Of a DNA stretch of 64,000 bases, positions 35,061-45,681 are shown in pieces. The notes below the pieces were generated by a model that was not told where the DNA came from, made no database searches, and saw nothing but the letters and a program-made list of their open reading frames with translations. The DNA comes from Blastomussa wellsi. Lineage: Eukaryota; Cnidaria; Anthozoa; Scleractinia; Plerogyridae. Each line of letters opens with the position of its first letter. Within the stretch, counting starts at the first letter, position 1. Made by a program: the position numbers and the translations under genes. The stretch is from positions 752,173 through 816,172 of the forward strand of contig OX393571.1 in NCBI GenBank assembly GCA_947652115.1. The letters run 5' to 3'.

Positions 35061-36230
35061 CTTTTGCATTAACGGCCCTGAAGCTGATTGGTTCACACTT
35101 GTTATAAATGGCGAAATATAGACGGAAAAGCTCGGATTTAGACTTGGAGATAGACTCGGAGCAAAAGCAAAATAAAGAAGATATAAAGAAAGAAAACATC
35201 TTTCACTTGATTCCTACGGTCGAGCAAAATTACCTCGGCCGAAGAACTGCGGGAATTTTACATCGAAATAACTTCAACTGGAAAATGTCCGTTCGTTAAA
35301 TATTATGATTATCCATGGGTTCTTAACTCATTGGCGATTATTTTCAGAGACGAAGACATTGTCGCTATATCCGCAACTACACCTGTTCAAAACATATTGG
35401 TCTGCGGTTTTGCAGTTAAGCATGCATATAACACTTTCACTGCGGCACAAAGTAAGTTCTTACTTGTATTCTTGAAAACATTGTTATTTTTTTTAGTTAT
35501 CAGGAGGTTATTTGACCTCGTATATTGATAGCGCTTCGCGCTCGGTCCGCAAATGACACTACGCGGGCGCAAATAAACAATATTCTCGATAATAGTAACT
35601 TTATTCTCTTAATAGATCCACCATTAGGATCCGGAACTTGGTCCCTACTTACCTGTTTTTTGAATTTGAAAGAAATATTTACTCAATAATAACATCACGT
35701 GATTTGAAATGGGACAAAAAACAAACGAAGATGAAGAAGTCTATTGAATTCCCATGAATAATATTGGATTGACTGGACTATCTTTTTTAAAACTCTAAGC
35801 TCCAATGTCGATCCCAAAAGAGCTTCAAACTACAAAATACCCAATAAAATAAATTTTATTCCATATTTCCCAAGCCCAAATACACACGCCATTAAAAGGC
35901 TCACAGCCTTAGCTGCCCCTTATTACGCATCTAAAATTTTTCCTTAAAACTGCGTTACGTTCTTCCTCCCATGATGCAGCACAGCAGTGGGTGTTTTCTA
36001 TTTCCGGGATCTTTTCTCTGAAAAAAAAGGGTTTGTCGATTATAACACATTTGCCTAACAGCTTTGCTTAAACCCAACCCATGGATCGTCTGTTTATCAT
36101 TTTAAACTTTACACCTCTTTGAGCTTATTGTATTCCACAGTTTCACAGCTATTGCAAATGCCTTGTACGTCCATAAGAATATCTGTTCTGACGAAAAATA
36201 ATATTGTGAAATGCGCATGTGAGATAGGTT
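35061..36230. other. Noncoding interval
   Basis: No supported gene. Short frames at 35108-35299 and 35331-35528 show no domain, start context or splice support. Confidence 0.45.
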
Positions 36231-36235
36231 GTAGA

Positions 36236-36475
36236 CATTTCTCCATGGACTACCCCGATGGACTACCTAAATGGGCTACCCTAAAATAGACTTCCCTAAA
36301 AACTCTTTAAATTTTTTAAAATGTGGTCGATTTTAAAATGGACTACACCTAAAATTGACTACCTTTCAAAACATTTTAAAGAGTTTTTAGGGGTAGTCCA
36401 TTTTAGGCTAGTCCAGTTGGGAAGTCCATTTTAGGGTAGTCCATTTGGGTAGTCCATTTGGATAGTCTATGGACT
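36236..36475. repeat. Inverted array of GGTAGTCCATTT units
   Basis: The left side holds GGACTACC-type words (ATGGACTACCCCGATGGACT, GGACTACACC). The right side holds GGTAGTCCATTTTAGG, GGGTAGTCCATTTGGG and TAGTCCATTTGG in tandem. CTCTTTAAATTTTTTAAAAT pairs with ATTTTAAAGAG in the middle. The unit is about 15-18 bp. It begins less than 20 bases beyond the stop of gene C's readthrough end. Confidence 0.75.
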
Positions 36476-36492
36476 GGAAGTCAGTGTTATGT

Positions 36493-39400
36493 CTACAACC
36501 TGTGAGATACCCTTATAAAATCAACAAAGGCAGAGATACTCAACACACCAGAACACGCAGATGCTTTGATGGCCCCCATCATTTTCTCCAATTGGCTGAA
36601 GTCTTTCACCTGAACCACACGGCCATCCGGTCCAGCAATCAATTTGAGGATGTCCACCTGTATACCTGGCCCAATCCCCACTGCTACTGTGTAAACGTTC
36701 TTTGCCTGTTGAAAACAAAGGGGGTAGAACCAGGTGCATTGTTAAAAGAACAGTCGGCCATTTCCGAGCCATTTCCTGGTTGTTCATCTTCATGCAAAGC
36801 AAATTTATCTTTTCCATATGAATGGAAAACACTTGTTTTAAACAGAGGCAAAAGGGAGCTCGAAAATGGCTTATTCAGCAGGCGGTGTCGGTAGCTGGTG
36901 GGAGGTGCAATGGTTAGTGCGCTGGACTCCGGATCGGACAGTCCGGTTTCGAGCCTCTAGCCGGGGCACTGTGTTGTGTTCTTGGGCAAGACACTTTACT
37001 ATCACAGTGCCTCTCTCCACCCAGGTGTACAAATGGGTTCCAGCAAAATACTGCTGGGGGTAACCCTGCGATGGACTAGCATCCCATCCAGGGGGGAGTA
37101 GAAATACTCCCAGTCGCTTCATGCTAAGGAAACCGGGATAAGCTCCGACGGTATGGGCCACTGGGCTCGACGCATACTTTGCCTTTGCCTTGCCTTTTCT
37201 GTCGGTAGCTGTGATCAGATAGCTTGGAAATTGAACCCAGAGTAGCATAGGGAAGCAGATGTGTTTTACATTACGATTTCCAATGAATTCATTATTCTAG
37301 GAAAGTAAAGCGAAGTTTAAATGATAATTTTTCTGCAGGATACTCTGGTCGCCCTGGATCTAGCCCTAGTGTTTCAAGATCACCTAATTAAATTTTCGAT
37401 TAAAAATGTTGCAATTTACAACCGAAGAGTTATGGACATCTAATTTATCTATTCGTAATTAACACATTCGACATATAGGTTCAAAATACAGTCCTGCTAA
37501 AAATGAATCAAGTAAGTGACCAAGAAACTAACTAAAAGAAAAATTTGCAGGAATACTGGCGACCTGTGTTACTGTTAGCATGCCAATAAACATGAATTAA
37601 TCTTAATACACTAGCATTTTAAGGATAGTAACCTTGAATTCGTTTGCTATTTCATCAGCAAAAGTTTTAAAATCGAACTTTCTGTTGGGATGAGTTGGTT
37701 TTCCATCCGTCAGAACAATCATAATGTTTGGTTTGTCTTGTCTGTCTCCTCCTGCCTCAGTGAACAAGTCGTCGTTCGCCATTGTCAGAGCCAGATCAGT
37801 GCGAGTTTGAAGTTCCAACTTAATTGGCTCGCTGGCAATTTTCTTCAGGAGGGCATCCTTGTCATGGAACTGCGAATCAGCAAATTTGAATTCCATTTTG
37901 GCCTTATTGTGAAATGTGATGAGCCCGAAGTGATCTGCATCTGGTGCGGGGTGGAATTTCTCAATCAGTTCCCCCAGGAAGGTGATAACCTTTCTCAGGT
38001 TTGGAATCCTAACGCTCCTTGATTTGTCGAGGAGTATTCCTATGTCAAGTCCTGCCGTACAAGGGGGCGCTAAAGAGAATCAAAGGTGAAGAAGTTAGTT
38101 ATTGTCGATACAACGTATCCACAAACTTTGGTATCAAACTTTCTAAATTTGGGGGGGGGGGGGGGAGGGGGGCTCCTCCGTGTTCCGGACACGGATGACG
38201 TAAAACAAAAGGAAACAAATGATGAGAATCTTTTGGGTCTTATTCACACGGCGGCCATGTTGAGTCCCGTGGGCTTAAAAGCTTTTGTTTTGCCACGCGG
38301 AAACTCGTTCCCAAACATTTCAACTCGAGGCTCGGGGTACGAAATCTATTGTCTATGGCCAATACGGCCGCCACGCGATCACCCTCAGGCCCATGCTGCC
38401 AAAAACTACAAAGAAACACGAACGAAGGTAAAACAATCTACATACGGAACACAGCGTGCAGAAAGAGCCAAATAGGGAGAAGCAATCGCTATCATCTGAT
38501 CTATTTCCCGCGTTCGAGTCCGGAGTCGATTCCTTATTTTGACTTTAGCGAGGATTCCTCAACGGGCTTGGAATACATTGATGGTTCCTTGGTTTTCTTA
38601 AAAAGTTATGGTGCTATTGATGCATTAACTGTTTGGAGTGACTGTGATTTCAGAAAATTAATGTGCATTGCTTATCTTTGTAGAAGTTGTTTGTGGTAAG
38701 TTACAGATCGAAGCAGCAACGCCAGCAATTTAGCTGAGATATTTATTCACAATTTTATGGGAGTATTGCCGTAGATCCATTGGAAAATTTGGAGTCGTTA
38801 TTTGCGGGTGAAAATTAAAGGAGAAGAGCTGAACAATTTCAATTTCACAACAAGGTAGTTTTGGCTGAGATGTTTTAAGAGAAACAACTGGCCAACCCCA
38901 AAATTTTGAAATCTAGTTAATGTCCAAGTCCCGTTCTTACCACTAGCTGGCGTTGTTCTCGGTATGCCCGCGTTAAACTGCTCGGCTGCGCTTGTAAATA
39001 GCCAACTGATTGCCGCCTTCCAGTTGGGATTCTCAAAGGGCCCAAGTCAGCCATTTTTGATGCCATCGAAATTATGGAAATTGAATGGTGAAGCAAAATG
39101 TTATTGTATTGCTGTAAGTTATGTTGTTGGAGGTGTTTAAATTACTTTTAGCAAGTTTCTCAGTGATCTCTTTCGTTTTGACAAGCTCAGCGTAAAATTT
39201 AATACTGAAACTTTCGCATGTAAACAATAACAAAGGCGTGGCTGACGAGGCCCCTTTAACCTTGTTATGTTTGTTTACAATATTTGTTTGTTTACATTGG
39301 CCCTGAAAAGCCCCAATGGGGAGTGGTGAATTAAGTAATTATCATTATTAAATCCTGTTATTTTTAGTTTTGAATGCAGGTCATGTCATGCTATCATGTC

Positions 39401-42400
39401 ATGCTATATTAGTGGTAGAAAACCTTCTTGCCTCAGCCGTTAGAACGCTTCTACCGTTTAGTTTATCTTTGTATAAAAACAACAAGTCATTCCAAACTTT
39501 TCCGTTTTGAAAATTTAATTTTTTACAATTTTCTTCAATCGATAAGAATGGAAAATATACCAAATGAGTTGGAATGATTTAAACTTTTAGAAAAGTGAGA
39601 TTTAATTCTTTTTCATTGCATGCAACTTGCTAACTGAATAAGTAACAAAATAAAAGATGGATAAAATCACTAATTAGCTTTTGGGGAGTTACAAAAATGA
39701 ATCAAATTTTAGTAAAATAAAAAGGCCCAAGCGATTCTGAACTTACGGCAGTCTTGTGTGTTGCATGCCTCTGTCATCCGAGCAGGACCCAGCTCACTGC
39801 AGTCCTTTCCACCGTTAGATGGCGGGGGATTGGTGCAGGTTCTTGTAAGTGTCTGTGATCCCCCTCCACACGTCTCATTGCACTCAGACTCTATCCAATC
39901 ACTGTAGCCTCCGTCAATTGCTTAATGCAAGATATTGAATAGAATTGTCCTTCAATCGCCCTAATATGTCCTAAACTGTATTTTTTAGATTTTAACTTAG
40001 TTTAGAATTTTAGCAATATAGTTAATGTTTTTTTTTAATATAGACCTGTTTTTAATGTAATTGAATTTAATTTTATTCCTATATACAGGGCCCTTTTATA
40101 GGGATACCAGCCTTTCGAACTGAATGGGCCACCCTGTGGAAATAAAGTTATACCTACGTACAACTTAGCAACTTCATACTTAATCCTCCTGACAAAACTT
40201 ATAGCGCAAACGATTATGACACCGAACCGGCATTCTAGATCGGTGTTTATGTATTGGATTAACTGTTGTTGTAAACCTCGGTGCAAGACGTCGGACAAGC
40301 AAGCTGCGTATATCATAAAATAACTGTCATAATCTACCAGTATTCTAATGAAAATGCCGCAATCTGACTGGCTGAGCTATTACACACTATCAGCCATTAT
40401 AGTGCAGTGGTTGAACAGTCGTCTTGAAAATAGCGACGGCTTCGCGCTTTAGCGAAGATTTGAAGGCCTCATCAGCTATCACCTCATAGAAATCCTAATA
40501 ATTGTTAAATATTGCAAGTTACTTCCTTTGCACTATCACTGAATAGGGAACTTATTTGTTACTTACGGCATGCTTGTGTATTGCAATCCTGCGTCTTTTC
40601 AGCTGGCCCCAGTTCACTGCAGTCCTTTCCACCGTTAGATGGCGGGGGATTGGTGCAGGTTCTCGTAAGTGTCTGTGTTCCTCCACCACACGTAACACTA
40701 CACTCAGAAACTGACCAATCAGTGTAGCCTCCGTCAACAGCTACCAAAGGTAAAAAATAACATTACACGTTGAATACTGTGCAGACAATCTAAAACGTAA
40801 AAAATAATTGCACTATCACTGAATAGGGAACTTATTTGTTACTTACGGCATGCTTGTGTATTGCAATCCTGCGTCTTTTCAGCTGGCCCCAGTTCACTGC
40901 AGTCCTTTCCACCGTTAGATGGCGGGGGACTGGTGCAGGTTCTCGTTAGTGTCTGTGTTCCTCCACCACACGTGACACTACACTCAGAAACTGACCAATC
41001 AGTGTAGCCTCCGTCAACAGCTACCAAAGGTAAAAAATAACATTACACGTTGAATACTGTGCAGACAATCTAAAACGTAAAAAATAATTGCACTATCACT
41101 GAATAGGGAACTTATTTGTTACTTACGGCATGCTTGTGTATTGCAATCCTGTGTCTTTTCAGCTGGCCCCAGTTCACTGCAGTCCTTTCCACCGTTAGAT
41201 GGCGGGGGATTGGTGCAGGTTCTCGTAAGTGTCTGTGTTCCTCCACCACACGTGACACTACACTCAGAAACTGACCAATCAGTGTAGCCTCCGTCAACAG
41301 CTACCAAAGGTAAAAAATAACATTAAACGTTGAATACTGTGCAGACAATCTAAAACGTAAAAGTACCTGACTTCAAACAATGCTTGTCATTGCTTTTCAA
41401 ACCTCTAAGAACAAAGTTAATATTTAATTCAGGAATAATACCTTTGGTTAATGCTTTATATCTGAAATAGCCGTGTAATAAGCTTACAACTAACCCAAAC
41501 ACAACTAACGTTGAAAACACTCACCGCACTCTTGCTGGATGCATTCTTCTGTTTTCCTGGCTGGACCTAGCCTCGCGCAGTTTCTTCCCCCGTTAGCTTC
41601 CGGGGGATTGGTGCAGGTTCTTGTAAATGTCTTTATTCCTCGTCCACACGTCACGCTGCATTCAGATACTGACCAACCACTGTAGCCACCGTCAATTGCT
41701 ATTTTTGTTAGGACGAAAATGTACAATTTACACAGTATTGCCTAATTTTGTTCTGATTGTTTTATTTTCTTGGAGCCCTAGATTCTGTAGCGGAGAGAAG
41801 AAGGAACCTGTTCATGTCTAGGCGTTATCATACATCACAATAGGTCATTTCCGAGTTCCTTTTCCCTCTGTTTGAAAACGAGTCTAAGTGCGAAACTATT
41901 CATATGGAAATTAGCTGCTGAAAAGTTTAGTATGAATAAAATATGATGACTCCCTTCATTTTCGAAAAAAAGTTAAGGACAATAGGAACTGTGATATAGC
42001 CATGTGATAGCAGAAGCTTGTCTTGTTTATGTACTTACCACAAGCCTTGTCCAGGATTTCTCCAATTCTAGCAACCAGGCTATTAAAATCCTTTACCGTA
42101 ATTACATGTCCCTTAGTTCCAACAATACTCTTCATAAATTGCATTCTGATGTTGTGTCCGATTCCCACAGCGATGATTTTAACTCCTTTTTTCTTTTGAA
42201 ATAAAAGTAATATACATTAAATACGAGAGACTGACAGTGTTTCATCACATTTCCAAAACACCGAGAAGAGAGTTGAAAATACGACGCGCAGCGGAGTTTT
42301 TTTGACAAACTTCAAAGTGTTTGGAAATGTGATGAAACACTCGACTCTCGAGTGATTCATAGGGAGCAAACGAAGAAAGAATATCGTAAAAATCTCTTGT

Positions 42401-42754
42401 TACTAGTTTTACTACATGTAACTAAGATGACATTTGACGAATTATTTTTATGAGTTTGAGTACAATATACCAGGTCATGTTTGTTCGCAAATACCGCTTG
42501 CTTTCACACCTTTGCTTACAAAACGAAGCTACCGTTTTAACGGTAAATTTTCAAACATGCTAACCAAAATTAAAAGAAAGGAAATTAAGGAAAGTTTTCT
42601 TTGCAGGGTAATTGATTTAATATCGTGGCTGAAACTATGAATCACGATCAAAATAGCTATAACAACATAGTTTACATACTATATTATTAGAATTTAACAG
42701 TTATTCTTCGAGGATGCACCGAATATGAACTGGCCGTGGGCCGAGTTGGTTATT

Positions 42755-42803
<49 letters not shown>

Positions 42804-45681
42804 GCAACCCTGGTTATAATACTCGTAGGAATTTTTAAACAGTCGACAACAGTGCGCTTGTTGAGTTTTTTTTTATGTTTTTAATGATGCAGACATTTCA
42901 GTTTGATCTAAACGGAGCGATTGTGTGAAAAGGCGGCAATATCAGTTGTAAACACAGACCGTCGTTTTCATTATTTTTCTTTTTCGTATTTGGTCAAATT
43001 AAGGATAATATAATGGCTCAGATCCATATATAATGGAGGGAACCAATCAGAAATCTAGAAAATCATTATCCAGAGGTCAGAAATTTATTAATTTATGTGC
43101 ATTTTTTACTAATTTATGTGCAGTTTTGAAGTATCTCTACCAAGCAAATATCGATTACTCATGTAGTTTTTGTAAGCTTGTTTTCTTGAACCGACCTCAA
43201 ATCGATAAAAAAAACCTTCGAGTCCATAAAGTTTGTGTGGAATTGAATTCTATCTTATTCAGTAAAGCTTCTAATGTTGTCCGAAAAGTGTATGAAATTT
43301 TATCGCCCGGGGTGGAGGAAGGTATAAGTCCAGAGCAGGAATCTCAATGTCTAATTGGTAACAGAAAGTGATTTACCTCCAAACCTTCAATAAGTCCTTT
43401 GAAGGGTGTGAAGTCTTTCGCTTTGTGTCCAGTAGGTCCCCCATCCGTGAAAAGAAACAGAAGATTAGCGGCTTCCTTTCTGTCTCCATTCCAAGAAGTG
43501 AAAAGCTTGTCCCGTGCTAATTTAAGAGCCTTATCGATGCGAGTGCCAAACTCGTTTACGATGCTCTTGAACTTCGTATTCACGAGATTGATCAGCTTAG
43601 CCCTGTCATAGTATAGTTTATCTTTGAAGTTATTGTGTGAAGTGGCCCCTGGACCAAACGTAACGATACCAAAATGATTTCCGCCCCGCGACACACCCAC
43701 TCTTGTTACTATTTTAGCAACAACTCGTCTGAACGTTGCAAGTGCGGACGGTCTTAAGCTCCTGGATCTGTCTCCGAGAATGGCAATATCCAGCTTTCGG
43801 CCTGCACAGCCTCCTAAATGTTAAAAACAACGCGATCAATTTTCCAACACAAAATGAAAGAAAAGAAACTCATTCTTAACACTGATTCCAAAGTTAACAA
43901 AATTAACGATTAGCCTATTCACACCAAAGCTCGCATTTAATGGCAGTTTATAGTCAAACATGATACTAATTGATGTGGGTCAACTTCAAATTTGGCACAA
44001 TGAAAGCACATTAGAACTTATTAAACCCTGAGTGAAGTTCACCCCATCACTCTTCAGCTCTTAAAACTGGTTTGATTAAACATGTTTTATTAGTGTGGAT
44101 GGAATATGATACACGAATACTAAGAGTCATCAAAAAAGCAGGGGGGTTGTAAAGTCATTTATTCGATTATTAGAAGGAGTCTGTGGATGGCGGAAAAAGA
44201 TTCGCAGCTTTTCTTTCCACTCACAATAACTTTCTAATTCGCGACTTTTGCACTGGACGAAAAAATAGATTTGCTTAAAATTTGGCTTGAGCAAATATCT
44301 TGCAAATGTTTCAAAATAAAATGAGTCTTAATTAAATGGGAGCAAAAATGTTAATTAAATGCCGCATTTGCCGCGACATATACATATTGCTAGACTTATG
44401 AATACTGGTAAAAGAGGAGGGGGGGGGGGGGGGGGTGAATAGGGGTACGCGAATCCGCCAATCCGTGCTATATGAAAATCCAAATCCGTCAATTCGCCAC
44501 CATTTTCGTTCAAATCCCTATCCACATTCCTTGAAACCTTCTATGTAATAGTTTCACTAAAAGAGCGGTAGATGCTGTTTGCGATTGCAATTTTTCAAGA
44601 GATTTCGCTTCATTGCTTCTTTTTACGGCAGTTCTAATGTAAAGCGGTCGTTCGGGTCCCGTCCGAACAGAAAATGGACAAAACGATAACATTGAGAACA
44701 AGGCTACGATCCGAGCTTCATGTCACGCAGAGTCCAAAGTCCGAACTAATATTATCAGCTAATCCGTGATCCATTGCATTTTCGAAATCCACGAATCCGC
44801 TTAATTTTTCGCTGAAATCCGCAATCCGGGTGCTAAATCCGTTGATCCGCGAACCTATTCACCCACCTCGTAATAGGAATCGTCATGTACAACAACGCCT
44901 TGGCTTCATGTGCAACCTTAAAATCGGGCCAAGAAATTCAAGCGATGAAAGGAAAAATATATCGCTGAACTGGGGGTAAATGATGCAGAAGTGCCAAAAT
45001 AGTATTTCAACCATACAGATCCCTCATTAAATAATTGTTTAGAGATGACTTCTCCGAAACCGTCGATGTTCTATTCGTTCTTACGTCTTGTCGAATTTTC
45101 CAGTTCGAGTTCCTCAGCGCTGTATCATATTTACTAGTAACCATCTCTCAACATAAGAAATTGTCGGATCTTTTGAGTGAAGTTTCCAGGTAACTAGCGT
45201 TCTTGCCATGTATGAAAAATTGAACTTAGTGAAAAATGGCTGCATTTGAATTGTAATTATTGGTCTGGCTTGTTGATTTGAAGCAATAATTGGTCCCGTT
45301 TCACACTGCAACTCTTTTATTAAATCAACTAGAATGATTTCATTTTTAATCAAGATAGATAGAGATGTGTGTTTACAGACCTTGTACTTTCTTGATGTCT
45401 GAAAAAAGAGCAGAAACATAAAGCAATTTAAAAAATAATGTTAAGACGAACTACTTATAGTACGACTCAAAGACAAAGAGCGCCAAAGTATACTCTGAAC
45501 ATGGCGCTTTTTACAATCAATAACAATTTACGCCAGCTAGCTATTAAATGACCTTCGTATATTAAGGTAGCCCTAGTTGTTCCTTTGGATAGATTGGTAA
45601 ATTAGACTTGACAGAATCAAGTAAAACATTACCGAAAGATATGGAGATAATGACGAGTAACAAGGGCCACACAAAGTGCAT
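36493..45681 (-). CDS. Gene C: secreted VWA-TSP1(x5)-VWA protein (coadhesin-like)
   Basis: A spliced minus-strand gene predicted to make a secreted extracellular matrix or adhesion protein. Coding exons in order: 45681-45633 (signal peptide), 43813-43377 and 42192-42039 (VWA 1), 41698-41525, 41300-41127, 41020-40847, 40740-40567 and 39920-39747 (five TSP1 repeats), 38069-37633 and 36705-36549 (VWA 2). All junctions are GT-AG and in phase. If translation reads on after 36549 it stops at 36493, giving 719 residues. The donor there (GTGTGT) is weak, so the true 3' end is open. Both VWA domains keep the MIDAS residues (DRSRS, GTR, TDG; DKSRS, TRTD, TDG). VWA domains bind ligand through a metal ion; TSP1 repeats bind matrix glycans and proteins. 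Its architecture resembles coral coadhesin-like skeletal matrix proteins. That is family knowledge; the role here is inferred. A third 5' exon of 18 nt (near 45385) is possible. Confidence 0.85.
36549..36705 (-). CDS. Gene C VWA 2, second exon
   Basis: 157 nt encoding [39 protein letters not shown] and ASACS. It is one codon longer than gene A's exon (AGPDGR against AGDGP). The possible donor is GTGTGT; readthrough gives 18 more residues and a stop at 36495-36493. Confidence 0.75.
36890..37200 (+). mobile_element. tRNA-derived SINE, copy 2
   Basis: A tRNA-like head with AGGTGCAATGGTTAGTGCGC (A-box region) and GGTTTCGAGCC (B-box region) is followed by GGGCAAGACACTTTACT, CCTCTCTCCACCCAG and GCGATGGACTAGCATCCCAT. 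It lies antisense in the intron that splits VWA 2 of gene C. The matching intron of gene A has copy 3. Confidence 0.85.
37633..38069 (-). CDS. Gene C VWA 2, first exon
   Basis: 437 nt, acceptor CTTTAG, starting [25 protein letters not shown] is complete ([21 protein letters not shown]). It lies outside the segmental duplication and closely resembles gene A VWA 2. Confidence 0.85.
38149..38172 (+). repeat. Poly-G tract
   Basis: Sixteen or more consecutive G with one A interruption, in the intron just upstream of gene C's second VWA. The length is likely to be unstable or misassembled. Confidence 0.8.
38233..38392. mobile_element. MITE family 2 copy 2
   Basis: The ends are TGGGTCTTATTCACACGGCG and a GGCCGCCACGCGATCACC-containing right end. 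The left breakpoint of the segmental duplication falls inside this element. Confidence 0.8.
39747..39920 (-). CDS. Gene C TSP1 repeat 5
   Basis: 174 nt, acceptor [25 protein letters not shown] and [14 protein letters not shown]: a diverged repeat outside the 280-base array. CNETCGGG still fits O-fucosylation. The homologous exon is deleted from the gene B arm. Confidence 0.85.
40567..40740 (-). CDS. Gene C TSP1 repeat 4
   Basis: 174 nt. Third 280-base unit, protein the same as repeat 2. The downstream intron then loses similarity to the array. Confidence 0.85.
40847..41020 (-). CDS. Gene C TSP1 repeat 3
   Basis: 174 nt. Nearly identical to repeat 2, exactly 280 bases downstream; SPPPSNGG replaces NPPPSNGG. 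The introns on both sides are also nearly identical to those of repeats 2 and 4. Confidence 0.85.
41127..41300 (-). CDS. Gene C TSP1 repeat 2
   Basis: 174 nt, phase 1-1. [20 protein letters not shown], then [20 protein letters not shown] and [15 protein letters not shown]. First unit of the 280-bp exon-plus-intron tandem array. Confidence 0.85.
41525..41698 (-). CDS. Gene C TSP1 repeat 1
   Basis: 174 nt, phase 1-1. [20 protein letters not shown] with six cysteines. CSVTCGRG fits the O-fucosylation consensus CxxS/TCxxG. It is diverged from repeats 2-4 ([13 protein letters not shown]) and matches gene B repeat 1 almost exactly. Confidence 0.85.
42039..42192 (-). CDS. Gene C VWA 1, second exon
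   Basis: 154 nt encoding [19 protein letters not shown], then [20 protein letters not shown] and EILDKACG, the last strands and helix of the VWA fold. The donor is GTAAGT in phase 1, ready for a TSP1 exon. Confidence 0.85.
42221..42359. mobile_element. Foldback MITE family 3, gene C intron
   Basis: GTGTTTCATCACATTTCCAA and its inverse complement GGAAATGTGATGAAACAC bracket a GACGCGCAGCGGAGT interior. It starts 29 bases upstream of the second VWA exon's start, close to where the branch point would be. Confidence 0.85.
42696..42792. mobile_element. Small TIR element in gene C intron
   Basis: AACAGTTATTCTTCGAGGAT at the left mirrors TCCGAGAAGAATAACTGTT at the right. A second copy lies at 51424-51519 in the other arm of the duplication. 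Confidence 0.75.
43377..43813 (-). CDS. Gene C VWA 1, first exon
   Basis: 437 nt, acceptor ATTTAG. It reads [20 protein letters not shown] at the start. MIDAS residues are DxSxS in GDRSRS, Thr in FGTRIDKAL and Asp in LFTDGGPTG, all present. It ends at GLEGLE-type sequence before the donor GTAAAT, in phase 0. Confidence 0.85.
44430..44866. mobile_element. TIR element with AATCCG subterminal repeats
   Basis: GGGTGAATAGGGGTACGCGA at the left mirrors ATCCGCGAACCTATTCACCC at the right. Many AATCCG words cluster inside both ends. It lies next to a poly-G run (44419-44435) and is copied at 53120-53558. Confidence 0.7.

Noticed and set aside
40035..40316. Minus-strand frame of 93 codons repeated at 48872-49135
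   Set aside because: It lies in the intron between TSP1 repeats 4 and 5 of gene C and is repeated only because of the segmental duplication. It lacks splice-compatible phase and cysteines of the TSP1 or VWA type.
43033..43371. Plus-strand frame of 112 codons conserved at 51799-52074
   Set aside because: It lies antisense in the introns of genes C and B. The similarity is fully explained by the segmental duplication, and no domain or splice support is visible.
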